From positions 1 to 19,582 of the forward strand of contig CAZBSD010000040.1 in NCBI GenBank assembly GCA_964494735.1: a DNA stretch of 19,582 nucleotides, in the 5' to 3' direction. A model generated the notes under the pieces. The model was given only the letters and a program-made list of their open reading frames with translations. It did no database searches and had not been told where the DNA came from. Of this stretch, positions 6,122-12,737 are shown piece by piece (the first letter of the stretch is position 1; the number at the start of each line of letters is the position of its first letter). Source of the stretch: PHAA01 sp964494735. Its GTDB lineage: Bacteria > Bacillota > Syntrophomonadia > Syntrophomonadales > Syntrophomonadaceae. Both the position numbers and the translations under genes were made by a program.

Positions 6122-6850
6122 ATGTTCAGAAAAACCATGGCTTACCTGGCGATATTTGCCATCATCTACTTTTGCAGCGACTCCTACCTCAAATACTGCA
6201 TCGCCGAACAATCTAAAAATCAAACACCATATCGACTAGCATTTGCATCCATCGGTGCAAATTTGCTCGAATCCCGAATTGACTGTTGGGCAACAATAAA
6301 GACAGACGGAAGCTTCGGAGAATTGGATCAAATCTTATTGCGGTTGCTTAACCATCTTGACTTACCCGCCCAATCCAATAGGTTCCTGCACCGGGAAGAG
6401 CATGATATCATAACAGTGGAATACAACTTAATCCTACCCGATACGCAGTATTTTTTCCTTTTGCAGACCGATAAAACAGGAAATAATAGCAATATTCTGG
6501 TAACGGCGGTGTATCGGGAGGATGAACGGCTATGGGTGCTTGAAGGCAAGTTGCAACAAGTACATGATTTTACGGTCTACTACCAGTATAAAGCAATAAT
6601 TGAAGCCAGGCCTGACGCAATGGGCCAAAAAGAACTCCTGGAAATATTGTTTGCTAATTTGAATGCCATTAGTAGTAGCAATTATAACGAAGGAACCATG
6701 CTTAGCATGGCTGGCCACAGTAGGTTGGTGCGCTGCAAACCGATAATCGTTTCAGGTAGACCAATAAATATCCAAGCGACAATTAGGATTAGCAATGAGA
6801 ATAAGACGGAGGTAAGAATAGGCACGCCACTGTTGTTGAACGACTATTGA
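6122..6850 (+). CDS. ywmB: YwmB-like protein (TATA-box-binding-like fold family)
   Basis: A 242-residue protein with one N-terminal hydrophobic segment (about residues 5-19, TMAYLAIFAIIYFCS) that serves as signal or anchor, so the rest is probably outside the membrane. The body is mixed alpha/beta without catalytic motifs. The call rests mainly on position directly upstream of murA and spoIID, exactly as ywmB is in B. subtilis, and on matching length and architecture; sequence support is moderate. The ATG at 6122 is preferred because GGGGGG (6108-6113) lies 8 bases upstream. Earlier in-frame starts (TTG 6083, ATG 6095) have no good binding site. A weak promoter may overlap the preceding terminator's T-tract. 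The family's molecular role is not established. Confidence 0.7.
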   Translation: MFRKTMAYLAIFAIIYFCSDSYLKYCIAEQSKNQTPYRLAFASIGANLLESRIDCWATIKTDGSFGELDQILLRLLNHLDLPAQSNRFLHREEHDIITVEYNLILPDTQYFFLLQTDKTGNNSNILVTAVYREDERLWVLEGKLQQVHDFTVYYQYKAIIEARPDAMGQKELLEILFANLNAISSSNYNEGTMLSMAGHSRLVRCKPIIVSGRPINIQATIRISNENKTEVRIGTPLLLNDY

Positions 6851-6881
6851 ACCAGAAAACAGCATTGAAGGTGATGATTAG

Positions 6882-8126
6882 TTGAAAATGGTTATAAGAG
6901 GCAAAACATCCCTTAAAGGTGAAATAGAGGTCAGTTCAAGTAAAAACGCTATATTACCGATATTGGCTGCATCTATCCTAACTGATGATGTAATATCAAT
7001 CGGAAGAGTGCCTAAAATCAACGATGTTACAGTTATTGGTATGTTGCTGGGGCAGTTGGGCAAGCAGGTTTCGACATTCAATAAGAAGCTGATAGTCTCA
7101 GGTTGTGCTGCTTCGCATCACCCCGACTATGAGCTGGTGCGACAGATTCGAGCTTCAGTATTGGTAATGGGGCCGCTTTTGGCCCGGCTCGGCAAAGTGC
7201 GGGTTGCTTTACCTGGGGGATGTGCTATAGGCTCCAGGCCCATAGATCTCCATCTTAAGGGATTTCATGCCTTGGGTGCTGATATCAATCTTCGTTCTGG
7301 AGACCTAATAGCCAAGACCAATGGGCTTAAGGGAGCCCATGTTTACCTGGATTATCCCAGCGTGGGAGCTACCGAGAACATCATGATGGCAGCCGCTATG
7401 GCGAAAGGTGTGAGTTATATCGAGAATGCCGCCTTAGAGCCAGAAATAGTGGATCTGGCTACTTTCATAAATCGAATGGGCGGGAAGGTCAGCGGAGCAG
7501 GAACAAATGTGATAAAAGTAGAAGGGGTACCTATGCTTAAAGGGGTAGAATATACACCTATTCCCGACCGTATCGAGGCAGGTACTTATATGGTGGCAGT
7601 AGCTGCGACCAAAGGCGAAGCCGTCATTAATAATGTGATACCGGAGCATCTGAAAGCAATCACGGCCAAATTAGTCGAGAGCGGAGCGGAAGTAATAGAA
7701 AACGATAATAACGTTGTGGTTCGCAGAGAATCCAAAGTGAACCCTGTATATATCAAGACCTTACCTTATCCGGGATTTCCAACTGATATGCAAGCCCAAT
7801 TCATGGCGTATTTGAGTTGCGCTCAAGGTAGCAGTGTCATAAGTGAGTCGGTGTTTGAAAACCGCTTTATGCATATACAAGAATTGACAAGAATGGGGGC
7901 CGACATTAAGACGGAAGGCAAGATTGCTATTATAAGAGGAGTAAAAAAGCTGACTGGGGCCCAGGTCAAAGCTTCCGATTTACGTGCGGGAGCGGCCTTG
8001 GTCATTGCAGGGTTAACCGCATATGGAAACACTACTCTGATTGATAGTCAGCATGTAGACCGCGGCTATGAAGACATAACCTGCAAATTGAATGCTATGG
8101 GAGCCCAAATCGAATCGATCCAGTAA
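6882..8126 (+). CDS. murA: UDP-N-acetylglucosamine 1-carboxyvinyltransferase
   Basis: First committed enzyme of peptidoglycan precursor synthesis, transferring enolpyruvate from PEP to UDP-GlcNAc in the cytoplasm; target of fosfomycin. At 414 residues it has the usual length. Visible landmarks are SSSKNAILPILAAS, with the Lys-Asn pair at residues 21-22, the catalytic loop PGGCAIGSRPIDLHL with the nucleophilic Cys at 114 (fosfomycin-sensitive type), YPSVGATENIMMAA, IPDRIEAGTYMVA, and the Asp of PGFPTDMQAQ at 302. The TTG start at 6882 is chosen because AAGGTGAT (6868-6875) lies 6 bases upstream; an ATG at 6888 would be spaced 12. It follows ywmB by 31 bases and is probably co-transcribed. By context it corresponds to MurAA. 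Confidence 0.96.
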   Translation: MKMVIRGKTSLKGEIEVSSSKNAILPILAASILTDDVISIGRVPKINDVTVIGMLLGQLGKQVSTFNKKLIVSGCAASHHPDYELVRQIRASVLVMGPLLARLGKVRVALPGGCAIGSRPIDLHLKGFHALGADINLRSGDLIAKTNGLKGAHVYLDYPSVGATENIMMAAAMAKGVSYIENAALEPEIVDLATFINRMGGKVSGAGTNVIKVEGVPMLKGVEYTPIPDRIEAGTYMVAVAATKGEAVINNVIPEHLKAITAKLVESGAEVIENDNNVVVRRESKVNPVYIKTLPYPGFPTDMQAQFMAYLSCAQGSSVISESVFENRFMHIQELTRMGADIKTEGKIAIIRGVKKLTGAQVKASDLRAGAALVIAGLTAYGNTTLIDSQHVDRGYEDITCKLNAMGAQIESIQ

Positions 8127-8150
8127 TTATTTTTTAATACTGCTTTCTTG

Positions 8151-8179
8151 GGAACCTGACATTACCGTCAGGTTCCTTT
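8151..8179 (+). terminator. Hairpin between murA and spoIID, probable terminator
   Basis: A perfect 10-bp stem, GGAACCTGAC (8151-8160) with GTCAGGTTCC (8167-8176), has a 6-base loop but only three Ts after it. It ends 7 bases before the spoIID start codon, so it occupies the place where a promoter and ribosome binding site would normally be. Confidence 0.7.
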
Positions 8180-8186
8180 CATATTA

Positions 8187-9113
8187 ATGGGTATGAGGCG
8201 GATAAATTTAAAAAGAATTGGCCTTCCACTATCAATATTAATCGGGATAATGGCTATTTGGTTTTTATGGGGCGATAGCCCAGAGCGAACCAAACAGCCG
8301 CTGATAGACCTTTACCTGCACCAACAGGGCAAAGTAGTGCCGATGAATCTCGAGGAGTATATAAAAGGCTCTGTAGCGGCTGAGATGCCGGCTTCATTCG
8401 AGATCGAAGCTTTGAAAGCTCAGGCTGTGTGTGCGCGTACCTATGCAGTCAAAAAGATAATTACCCAAGCTAAATATCCAGCCGGAGCTGACCTCTCCGA
8501 CGACATAACTACCTGCCAGGCTTTTATCGCCTACCAAGATTTTGCCCCGGCCAATCCAACCCGCGCTGAGCTGTATAAAAGGATCGAACAGGCCGTGGAG
8601 GCGACCCGGGGAGAGATAATTGTTTTTGATTCGCAGCCCATCGACGCCCTGTATTGCTCAACTTGTGGAGGCTATACCGAAAATGCCAGTAATGTTTGGG
8701 GGGGGCAGGTTAGCTATTTGCGATCAGTTAAATGCGATTATTGTTCAGCTTCGCCTCATTTTAAGGAAAAAATTGAGTTAGCCAACCGCACTATTAATCA
8801 ATTAGTGGGTGATAAGGGTTCTGCTGTAAGAATCAAAGTACTTACCCGCACTCCGGAGGGCCGGGCACAGCAAATCAGCATCAATGATCATTACATTGCT
8901 GCTACTGTTGTGAGGAATATACTTGGATTGCCATCGACTTGGGTGGATTTCCAGACTGCTGCAGAAACAACTACAGCGATAAGTCGAGGATATGGGCACG
9001 GTGTCGGCTTATGCCAATATGGGGCTAACGGTATGGCCCAAAGAGGTTACGATTACCGGCAGATACTTGAGAAGTACTATCGTGGAGTCACTTTCTATAA
9101 ATTAGGTTACTAA
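8187..9113 (+). CDS. spoIID: Stage II sporulation protein D (peptidoglycan lytic transglycosylase)
   Basis: Mother-cell membrane enzyme that cleaves glycan strands (removing stem-less glycan together with SpoIIP) during engulfment of the forespore. At 308 residues it is slightly shorter than the B. subtilis protein. It has an N-terminal anchor (about residues 11-28), then the SpoIID domain. NLEEYIKGSVAAEMPASFEIEALKAQAV includes the conserved Glu at 66. YCSTCGGYTENASNVWGG (Cys 157 and 160) and GYGHGVGLCQYGANGMAQRG (His 271, Cys 276) are family landmarks. The start is uncertain: ATG 8187 and ATG 8193 both lack a clear ribosome binding site, and the upstream hairpin ends 10 bases before the first. 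Expression is expected to depend on sigma-E from knowledge of the family; I could not identify that promoter. Confidence 0.93.
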   Translation: MGMRRINLKRIGLPLSILIGIMAIWFLWGDSPERTKQPLIDLYLHQQGKVVPMNLEEYIKGSVAAEMPASFEIEALKAQAVCARTYAVKKIITQAKYPAGADLSDDITTCQAFIAYQDFAPANPTRAELYKRIEQAVEATRGEIIVFDSQPIDALYCSTCGGYTENASNVWGGQVSYLRSVKCDYCSASPHFKEKIELANRTINQLVGDKGSAVRIKVLTRTPEGRAQQISINDHYIAATVVRNILGLPSTWVDFQTAAETTTAISRGYGHGVGLCQYGANGMAQRGYDYRQILEKYYRGVTFYKLGY

Positions 9114-9124
9114 GGTCTTGATTA

Positions 9125-9168
9125 CTCCCCTAATGAATATAAATTTAAATATATTCAGTGGGAGGGGA
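9125..9168 (+). promoter_or_regulatory. Inverted repeat overlapping the spoIIID ribosome binding site
   Basis: TGAATATA (9134-9141) and TATATTCA (9150-9157) form a perfect 8-bp repeat around AATTTAAA. Outside it, CTCCC (9125-9129) can pair with GGGAG (9160-9164), part of the Shine-Dalgarno tract GGGAGGGGA (9160-9168). As RNA this would hide the binding site of spoIIID; as DNA it could be an operator or promoter element. Both readings are inference. Confidence 0.5.
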
Positions 9169-9176
9169 ATGGATAG

Positions 9177-9482
9177 ATGCAGAACTACATTAGGAAAAGA
9201 GCGGTGAAAGTAGCCAGATATATACTCCAGACATCAGATACGGTTCGGGGCACCGCAGAAGTGTTTGGCATCAGTAAGTCCACCGTACACAAGGATGTAT
9301 CGGAACGGCTGCCTCGGATTAGTAAAGAACTGGCTGAAGAGGTACGTAACGTTCTGGACCGGAACAAAGCTGAAAGACACCTAAGAGGAGGAGAAGCGAC
9401 CCGTAAAAAATATGCTCATACTCAGGATAGCGGAGAATCGATAAAGCAAGCTATTACCGCGGCATCTATCAAGAGTTCCTAA
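9177..9482 (+). CDS. spoIIID: Sporulation transcriptional regulator SpoIIID
   Basis: DNA-binding regulator of the mother cell that switches genes on or off within the sigma-E regulon. At 101 residues it compares with about 93 in B. subtilis. The helix-turn-helix is at residues 23-44 (VRGTAEVFGISKSTVHKDV), followed by the basic region AERHLRGGEATRKKY (about 65-79), both nearly identical to known SpoIIID. The ATG has the strong site GGGAGGGGA about 8 bases upstream, which may be sequestered in a hairpin. It lies 63 bases after spoIID. B. subtilis carries spoIIQ between the two genes; here there is none. The extra C-terminal tail (about 82-101) is poorly conserved. Confidence 0.96.
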   Translation: MQNYIRKRAVKVARYILQTSDTVRGTAEVFGISKSTVHKDVSERLPRISKELAEEVRNVLDRNKAERHLRGGEATRKKYAHTQDSGESIKQAITAASIKSS

Positions 9483-9540
9483 ATGGTGTGATATTCTCTT
9501 AAGCCCAGCCGCAGCCAACCGTCCAACCAGTCAGGTTTTC

Positions 9541-9634
9541 TGGAATTCCATTCGCCAAAATAATTGGCCACTATAGCGAATAAAAGGTAAAATAAGAATA
9601 ATTAGCGATATAATCAATTATTTTACCGGGAGGA
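9541..9634 (+). promoter_or_regulatory. Upstream region of mbl with palindromes and a possible -10 element
   Basis: Within the spoIIID-mbl gap are the 10-bp palindrome TGGAATTCCA (9541-9550), an inverted repeat ATTCGC (9550-9555)/GCGAAT (9576-9581) and a TATAAT at 9609-9614 with no good -35 partner. GGGAGGA (9628-9634) is the ribosome binding site of mbl, 6 bases before its GTG. A promoter here is plausible but not proven. Confidence 0.35.
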
Positions 9635-9640
9635 CGGATA

Positions 9641-10669
9641 GTGTTTTTTGTAGAGGATATAGGGATTGATCTGGGTACCGCCAGTGTCCTGGTGTTTAAG
9701 AAAGGGCAGGGCATAGTGTTGCATGAACCGTCTGTGGTTGCTTTGGACAAGAACACCAACAAAGCCATCGCTATTGGTGAAGAAGCCCGAGAGATGTTGG
9801 GCAGGACTCCCGGCCACATCGTTGCCATAAGACCATTGCGGGAAGGCGTTGTTGCCGATTATGATACAACGGAAAAGATGCTTACCTATTTTATCAAACG
9901 AGTTATGGGCCGGAGATGGTTTTTTAAACCACGGGTCATCGTATGTATCCCTACCGGTGCCACTGACGTAGAAGAGCGGGCAGTGAGGCAGGCTACACTA
10001 GCCTCGGGAGCCAAGCAAGCTTTTATCATCGAGGAACCGCTGGCGGCTGCGTTGGGGGCTGGCCTCAATATCGCTGAGGCTAGCGGGAACATGGTAGTGG
10101 ATATAGGTGGAGGGACATCAGATATAGCGGTTCTGTCCCTTGGGGGTATGGTGTGCAATACTTCCCTGCGAGTTGGTGGGGACAAATTTGATGAATCGAT
10201 AGTGCGTTATATTCGTCGGGAATATAGCCTTATGATTGGGGAAAGAACAGCTGAGGACATCAAGATTAACGTGGGGTCGGCATGGATCACGGAGGAAAAC
10301 CGGCACGATTGTATGGATGTCAGGGGACGCGACTTGGTATCGGGCTTGCCCAAGACTATTACCATTACTTCTGCCGAAAGCTGGCAGGCCTTGGAGGAAC
10401 CAGTGTACGCAGTGATCGATGCCGTGAAGAAGGTGCTGGAGATAACTCCACCGGAACTGGCTGCCGACATTGTGCACACCGGTATAGTAATGACCGGGGG
10501 AGGTTCACTTCTACACGGCTTGGATCGTTTATTGTCAATGGAAACTCGATTGCCGGTACAAGTGGCTGAGGACCCCATTTCCTGTGTCGCCATCGGTACC
10601 GGCAAAGCACTGAACGAAATGAACATATTGGCTGCCCACCAGCACAAGAGTGCCAAAAGGGTGCTTTAG
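9641..10669 (+). CDS. mbl: MreB-family rod-shape protein, Mbl type
   Basis: Actin-like ATPase that forms membrane-bound filaments and guides lateral cell-wall synthesis. At 342 residues it is about the family length. Nucleotide-binding motifs are complete: phosphate-1 IGIDLGTA (D10, G12, T13), phosphate-2 VVDIGGGTSDIAV (D154 to T159) and the adenosine motif IVMTGGGSLLHGL. Conserved LIGERTAEDIKI-type (here MIGERTAEDIKI) and RGRDLVSGLPKTI segments are also present. Mbl rather than MreB is chosen because it follows spoIIID, as in B. subtilis, and lacks mreC/mreD neighbours. The start is GTG at 9641. The C-terminus ends in a short basic tail (HQHKSAKRVL). A strong terminator follows. Confidence 0.9.
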   Translation: MFFVEDIGIDLGTASVLVFKKGQGIVLHEPSVVALDKNTNKAIAIGEEAREMLGRTPGHIVAIRPLREGVVADYDTTEKMLTYFIKRVMGRRWFFKPRVIVCIPTGATDVEERAVRQATLASGAKQAFIIEEPLAAALGAGLNIAEASGNMVVDIGGGTSDIAVLSLGGMVCNTSLRVGGDKFDESIVRYIRREYSLMIGERTAEDIKINVGSAWITEENRHDCMDVRGRDLVSGLPKTITITSAESWQALEEPVYAVIDAVKKVLEITPPELAADIVHTGIVMTGGGSLLHGLDRLLSMETRLPVQVAEDPISCVAIGTGKALNEMNILAAHQHKSAKRVL

Positions 10670-10679
10670 TAAGGGCATA

Positions 10680-10701
10680 CCCGCCTCCGGGCGGGTTTTT
10701 T
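10680..10701 (+). terminator. Rho-independent terminator after mbl
   Basis: CCCGCC (10680-10685) and GGCGGG (10690-10695) form a GC-only 6-bp stem with a 4-base loop, followed by six Ts. It begins 11 bases after the mbl stop. Confidence 0.92.
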
Positions 10702-10784
10702 CATGGTTAATGGCGAAACCGGCCACACTATAGGTTGAGGCTGATAGCTCGTAACCATTCTTAAGGAAAGGCCAGGGGAACTTG

Positions 10785-11522
10785 TTGAACCAGAAGAAGG
10801 CGATCATACTTGGGTGCGAAGTGGATATGCTAAGCGCTGTTGAATGCCTCGATACGATAGCTGACTTGATTGAGGCCCAAGCCCCCGCGCAAGTAATAAC
10901 TCTTAACGCGGAGATAGTCTACCAGGCCCAACGCAACCCACAATTATCAGAAATAATTAATCGAGCCAGTTTGGTAACCCCTGACGGGATAGGCATCGTG
11001 TGGGGGGGGAGACAATTAGGATACCCGATTGAGGAAAGGGTGTCGGGCATAGATCTATTGCTGAGCATATGCCAAACAGCACCAACCCGCGGTTGGAAGA
11101 TCTACCTGCTGGGATCCGCTCCGGGAGTCGCAGATGAAGCAGCCCGGCAATTGTGTCAGCACTACCCGGGATTATGGGTCTGCGGAACCCATCACGGGTA
11201 TTTTCAGGACGACGACCTCCCCGCCCTTATAGAGGATATCAATCAGAGTCAGGCCGACATCCTGGTAGTATCGTTGGGTGCCCCCAAGCAGGAGCTTTGG
11301 ATCAGCCAGCATCGAGACAAGATTTCAGTGCCAGTGTGTATTGGTGCGGGAGGCAGCCTGGATGTAATCGCTGGGCACAAGAAAAGGGCGCCGGGTTGGA
11401 TAATCAAATTGAACCTGGAATGGCTCTATCGATTACTGTCAGAACCGACCCGCTGGCGCCGGCAGTTGGCCTTGCCCAAATTCGTTGCATTGATTATCAA
11501 AAGTAAATACGCCACAGATTGA
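10785..11522 (+). CDS. WecG/TagA/CpsF family glycosyltransferase
   Basis: Membrane-associated glycosyltransferase (GT26) that in characterised members adds N-acetylmannosamine or a related sugar to a lipid-linked GlcNAc, an early step of wall teichoic acid or capsule synthesis. It has 245 residues. Motifs are TLNAEIVYQAQ, TPDGIGIVWGGR (the conserved Asp near residue 67 is the proposed catalytic residue), IYLLGSAPGVADEAA, LVVSLGAPKQELWI, GAGGSLDVIAGHKKRAPGW and a basic C-terminus with LEWLYRLLSEPTRWRRQ that should mediate membrane contact. TTG at 10785 is 6 bases after AGGGG; the adjacent TTG at 10782 is the alternative. Teichoic acid synthesis is uncertain in Clostridia, so the acceptor polymer is not known. 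It is a single gene between terminator-like structures. Confidence 0.9.
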   Translation: MNQKKAIILGCEVDMLSAVECLDTIADLIEAQAPAQVITLNAEIVYQAQRNPQLSEIINRASLVTPDGIGIVWGGRQLGYPIEERVSGIDLLLSICQTAPTRGWKIYLLGSAPGVADEAARQLCQHYPGLWVCGTHHGYFQDDDLPALIEDINQSQADILVVSLGAPKQELWISQHRDKISVPVCIGAGGSLDVIAGHKKRAPGWIIKLNLEWLYRLLSEPTRWRRQLALPKFVALIIKSKYATD

Positions 11523-11528
11523 GGGAGG

Positions 11529-11574
11529 AGCGGACGCCGCTAGTTTGGAATGATCGGCAGGCTTATTCCATTTA
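11529..11574 (+). terminator. Weak hairpins downstream of the glycosyltransferase gene
   Basis: AGCGG/CCGCT (11529-11541) has a 3-base loop, and TGGAAT/ATTCCA (11546-11570) has a 13-base loop and is followed by TTTA. Either could end the transcript, but stems and T-runs are short. The rest of the gap up to 11700 holds no supported gene. Confidence 0.35.
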
Positions 11575-11703
11575 GTGGAGGTCTGATAAAATTGGCAGAT
11601 TACACTTGCTTTGGGCAGGTGTTTTCTATTGGCCAAAAAAGAATGGAAATTCTATCGGATTAATAGTGTGGTCGTAACCATGCCATAATAAAACATATAT
11701 TGG

Positions 11704-11733
11704 TTGCACCGGTCTCAATGGGCGCGGTAAAAT
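11704..11733 (+). promoter_or_regulatory. Sigma-A promoter of the ctsR-clpC operon
   Basis: TTGCAC (11704-11709) and TAAAAT (11728-11733) are spaced by 18 bases, a good match to the vegetative consensus. Transcription would start near 11740, at the edge of the CtsR operator. Confidence 0.7.
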
Positions 11734-11740
11734 AGCTAAA

Positions 11741-11757
11741 GGTCAATAATGGTCAAA
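11741..11757 (+). promoter_or_regulatory. CtsR operator (tandem heptanucleotide)
   Basis: GGTCAAT-AAT-GGTCAAA differs from the CtsR consensus RGTCAAA-NAN-RGTCAAA at a single base in the first half. It overlaps the predicted transcription start and lies 13 bases upstream of the ctsR ATG, a position suited to autorepression of the whole operon. AGAGG (11759-11763) follows as the ctsR ribosome binding site. Confidence 0.88.
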
Positions 11758-11770
11758 CAGAGGCGAGTTT

Positions 11771-12193
11771 ATGAAGAGGAACACCTCGGACGCTATCGCG
11801 CAATATATCAAGGCTCTGATCGGGCGCAGTGACCGGCAACAGATAGAAATACAGCGCTCGGAACTGGCTAGGACATTCAACTGCGTTCCATCACAGGTGA
11901 ATTACGTTATCCGGACTAGGTTCAGGCCGGCTGACGGGTTCATCACCGAGAGCCGACGCGGCGGTCAGGGCTATATCCGTATCACCCGGTGCCATGCAGC
12001 GGACAATCGGTCGGCTTATGAGGCTCTCCAGGAACATATCGATAGTCTGAACCGGGAAGAAATCCTGACCGGGAGGGAGACTGAGATTCTAAAACACATT
12101 TCCAGGTGGGGACTAATGGAATTGCCATCCCAGTATGTGGACAACTTCTACAAGAGTATTTCCCGGGCGTTGCCCCAATTACCTAAAGGATAG
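11771..12193 (+). CDS. ctsR: Transcriptional repressor of class III heat-shock genes
   Basis: Dimeric winged-helix repressor that binds tandem GGTCAAA sites at clp and mcs promoters and is released at high temperature. It has 140 residues (about 154 in B. subtilis). The winged helix covers about residues 8-72, with RSELARTFNCVPSQVNYVI as recognition region and ESRRGGQGYIRI as wing. The wing normally carries a run of four glycines that acts as heat sensor; here it reads Gly64-Gly65-Gln66-Gly67. The C-terminal part (about 78-140) is the helical dimerisation and McsB/ClpC-interacting domain. It is the first gene of a four-gene operon behind a matching operator; mcsA starts 22 bases after its stop. 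Confidence 0.95.
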   Translation: MKRNTSDAIAQYIKALIGRSDRQQIEIQRSELARTFNCVPSQVNYVIRTRFRPADGFITESRRGGQGYIRITRCHAADNRSAYEALQEHIDSLNREEILTGRETEILKHISRWGLMELPSQYVDNFYKSISRALPQLPKG

Positions 12194-12215
12194 TTATCAA
12201 CAGGAGGGCTTTAAA

Positions 12216-12737
12216 GTGTTATGTGACAACTGCCAGGAGAGGGTTGCTACGGTTCATTTAACCCAGGTCTTCAATGGGGAGAAGGCCGAAAGCCATCTAT
12301 GTGACGAATGTGCCTACAGCAAGAGCGGTCTCTTATTCGATGCCAACGTCCAGTTTTCCATCCCCAACTTTTTGGGCGGCATGTTTAGTTCGATCTATAA
12401 GCAGGGGCAATCTTCTGAGGATCGAATCCAATGTCCCCGATGCGGAATGAGTATTCTGGATATAAAAGCGGTGGGCAAACTCGGTTGTGATGAATGCTAT
12501 CACGTTTATGAGCGTGAAATGGAAGCGTCCCTGCGTCGCATCCACGGCAACAATCGGCATTCCGGCAAAATACCGGCAAGGGGCGGTCATGGGTTTATGC
12601 TTAAGCGGCAGATAGAAGCTTTAAAAAACCAGATCCAAAATGCCGTTAGGGAAGAAAAATATGAGCAGGCGGCCCAGATACGGGATCAGGTGATAGAGCT
12701 GGAAAAGCTGGCCTCGCAAGGGGGTTTCCAGGTATGA
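12216..12737 (+). CDS. mcsA: McsA, zinc-finger activator of arginine kinase McsB
   Basis: Adaptor that activates McsB and takes part in CtsR inactivation and stress responses. It has 173 residues. Four CxxC pairs are visible: C3/C6, C29/C32, C73/C76 and C91/C94, consistent with two zinc sites. The C-terminal UVR-type coiled coil spans about residues 132-166 (KNQIQNAVREEKYEQAAQIRD), the same motif as in UvrB and the ClpC middle domain. The GTG start at 12216 has AGGAGGG (12202-12208) 7 bases upstream. The frame is open further upstream inside ctsR, but that part is not McsA-like. Its stop overlaps the mcsB start as ATGA. Confidence 0.95.
   Translation: MLCDNCQERVATVHLTQVFNGEKAESHLCDECAYSKSGLLFDANVQFSIPNFLGGMFSSIYKQGQSSEDRIQCPRCGMSILDIKAVGKLGCDECYHVYEREMEASLRRIHGNNRHSGKIPARGGHGFMLKRQIEALKNQIQNAVREEKYEQAAQIRDQVIELEKLASQGGFQV

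Noticed and set aside
9746..9752. GGACAAG, similar to a SpoIIID-binding core, inside mbl
   Set aside because: Lies within the coding sequence, is a seven-base match expected by chance, and recurs inside mcsB.
11592..11663. 23-residue ORF with TTG start before ctsR
   Set aside because: GGAGG is present but 10 bases away from a weak start codon, the ORF is very short, and nothing supports expression.
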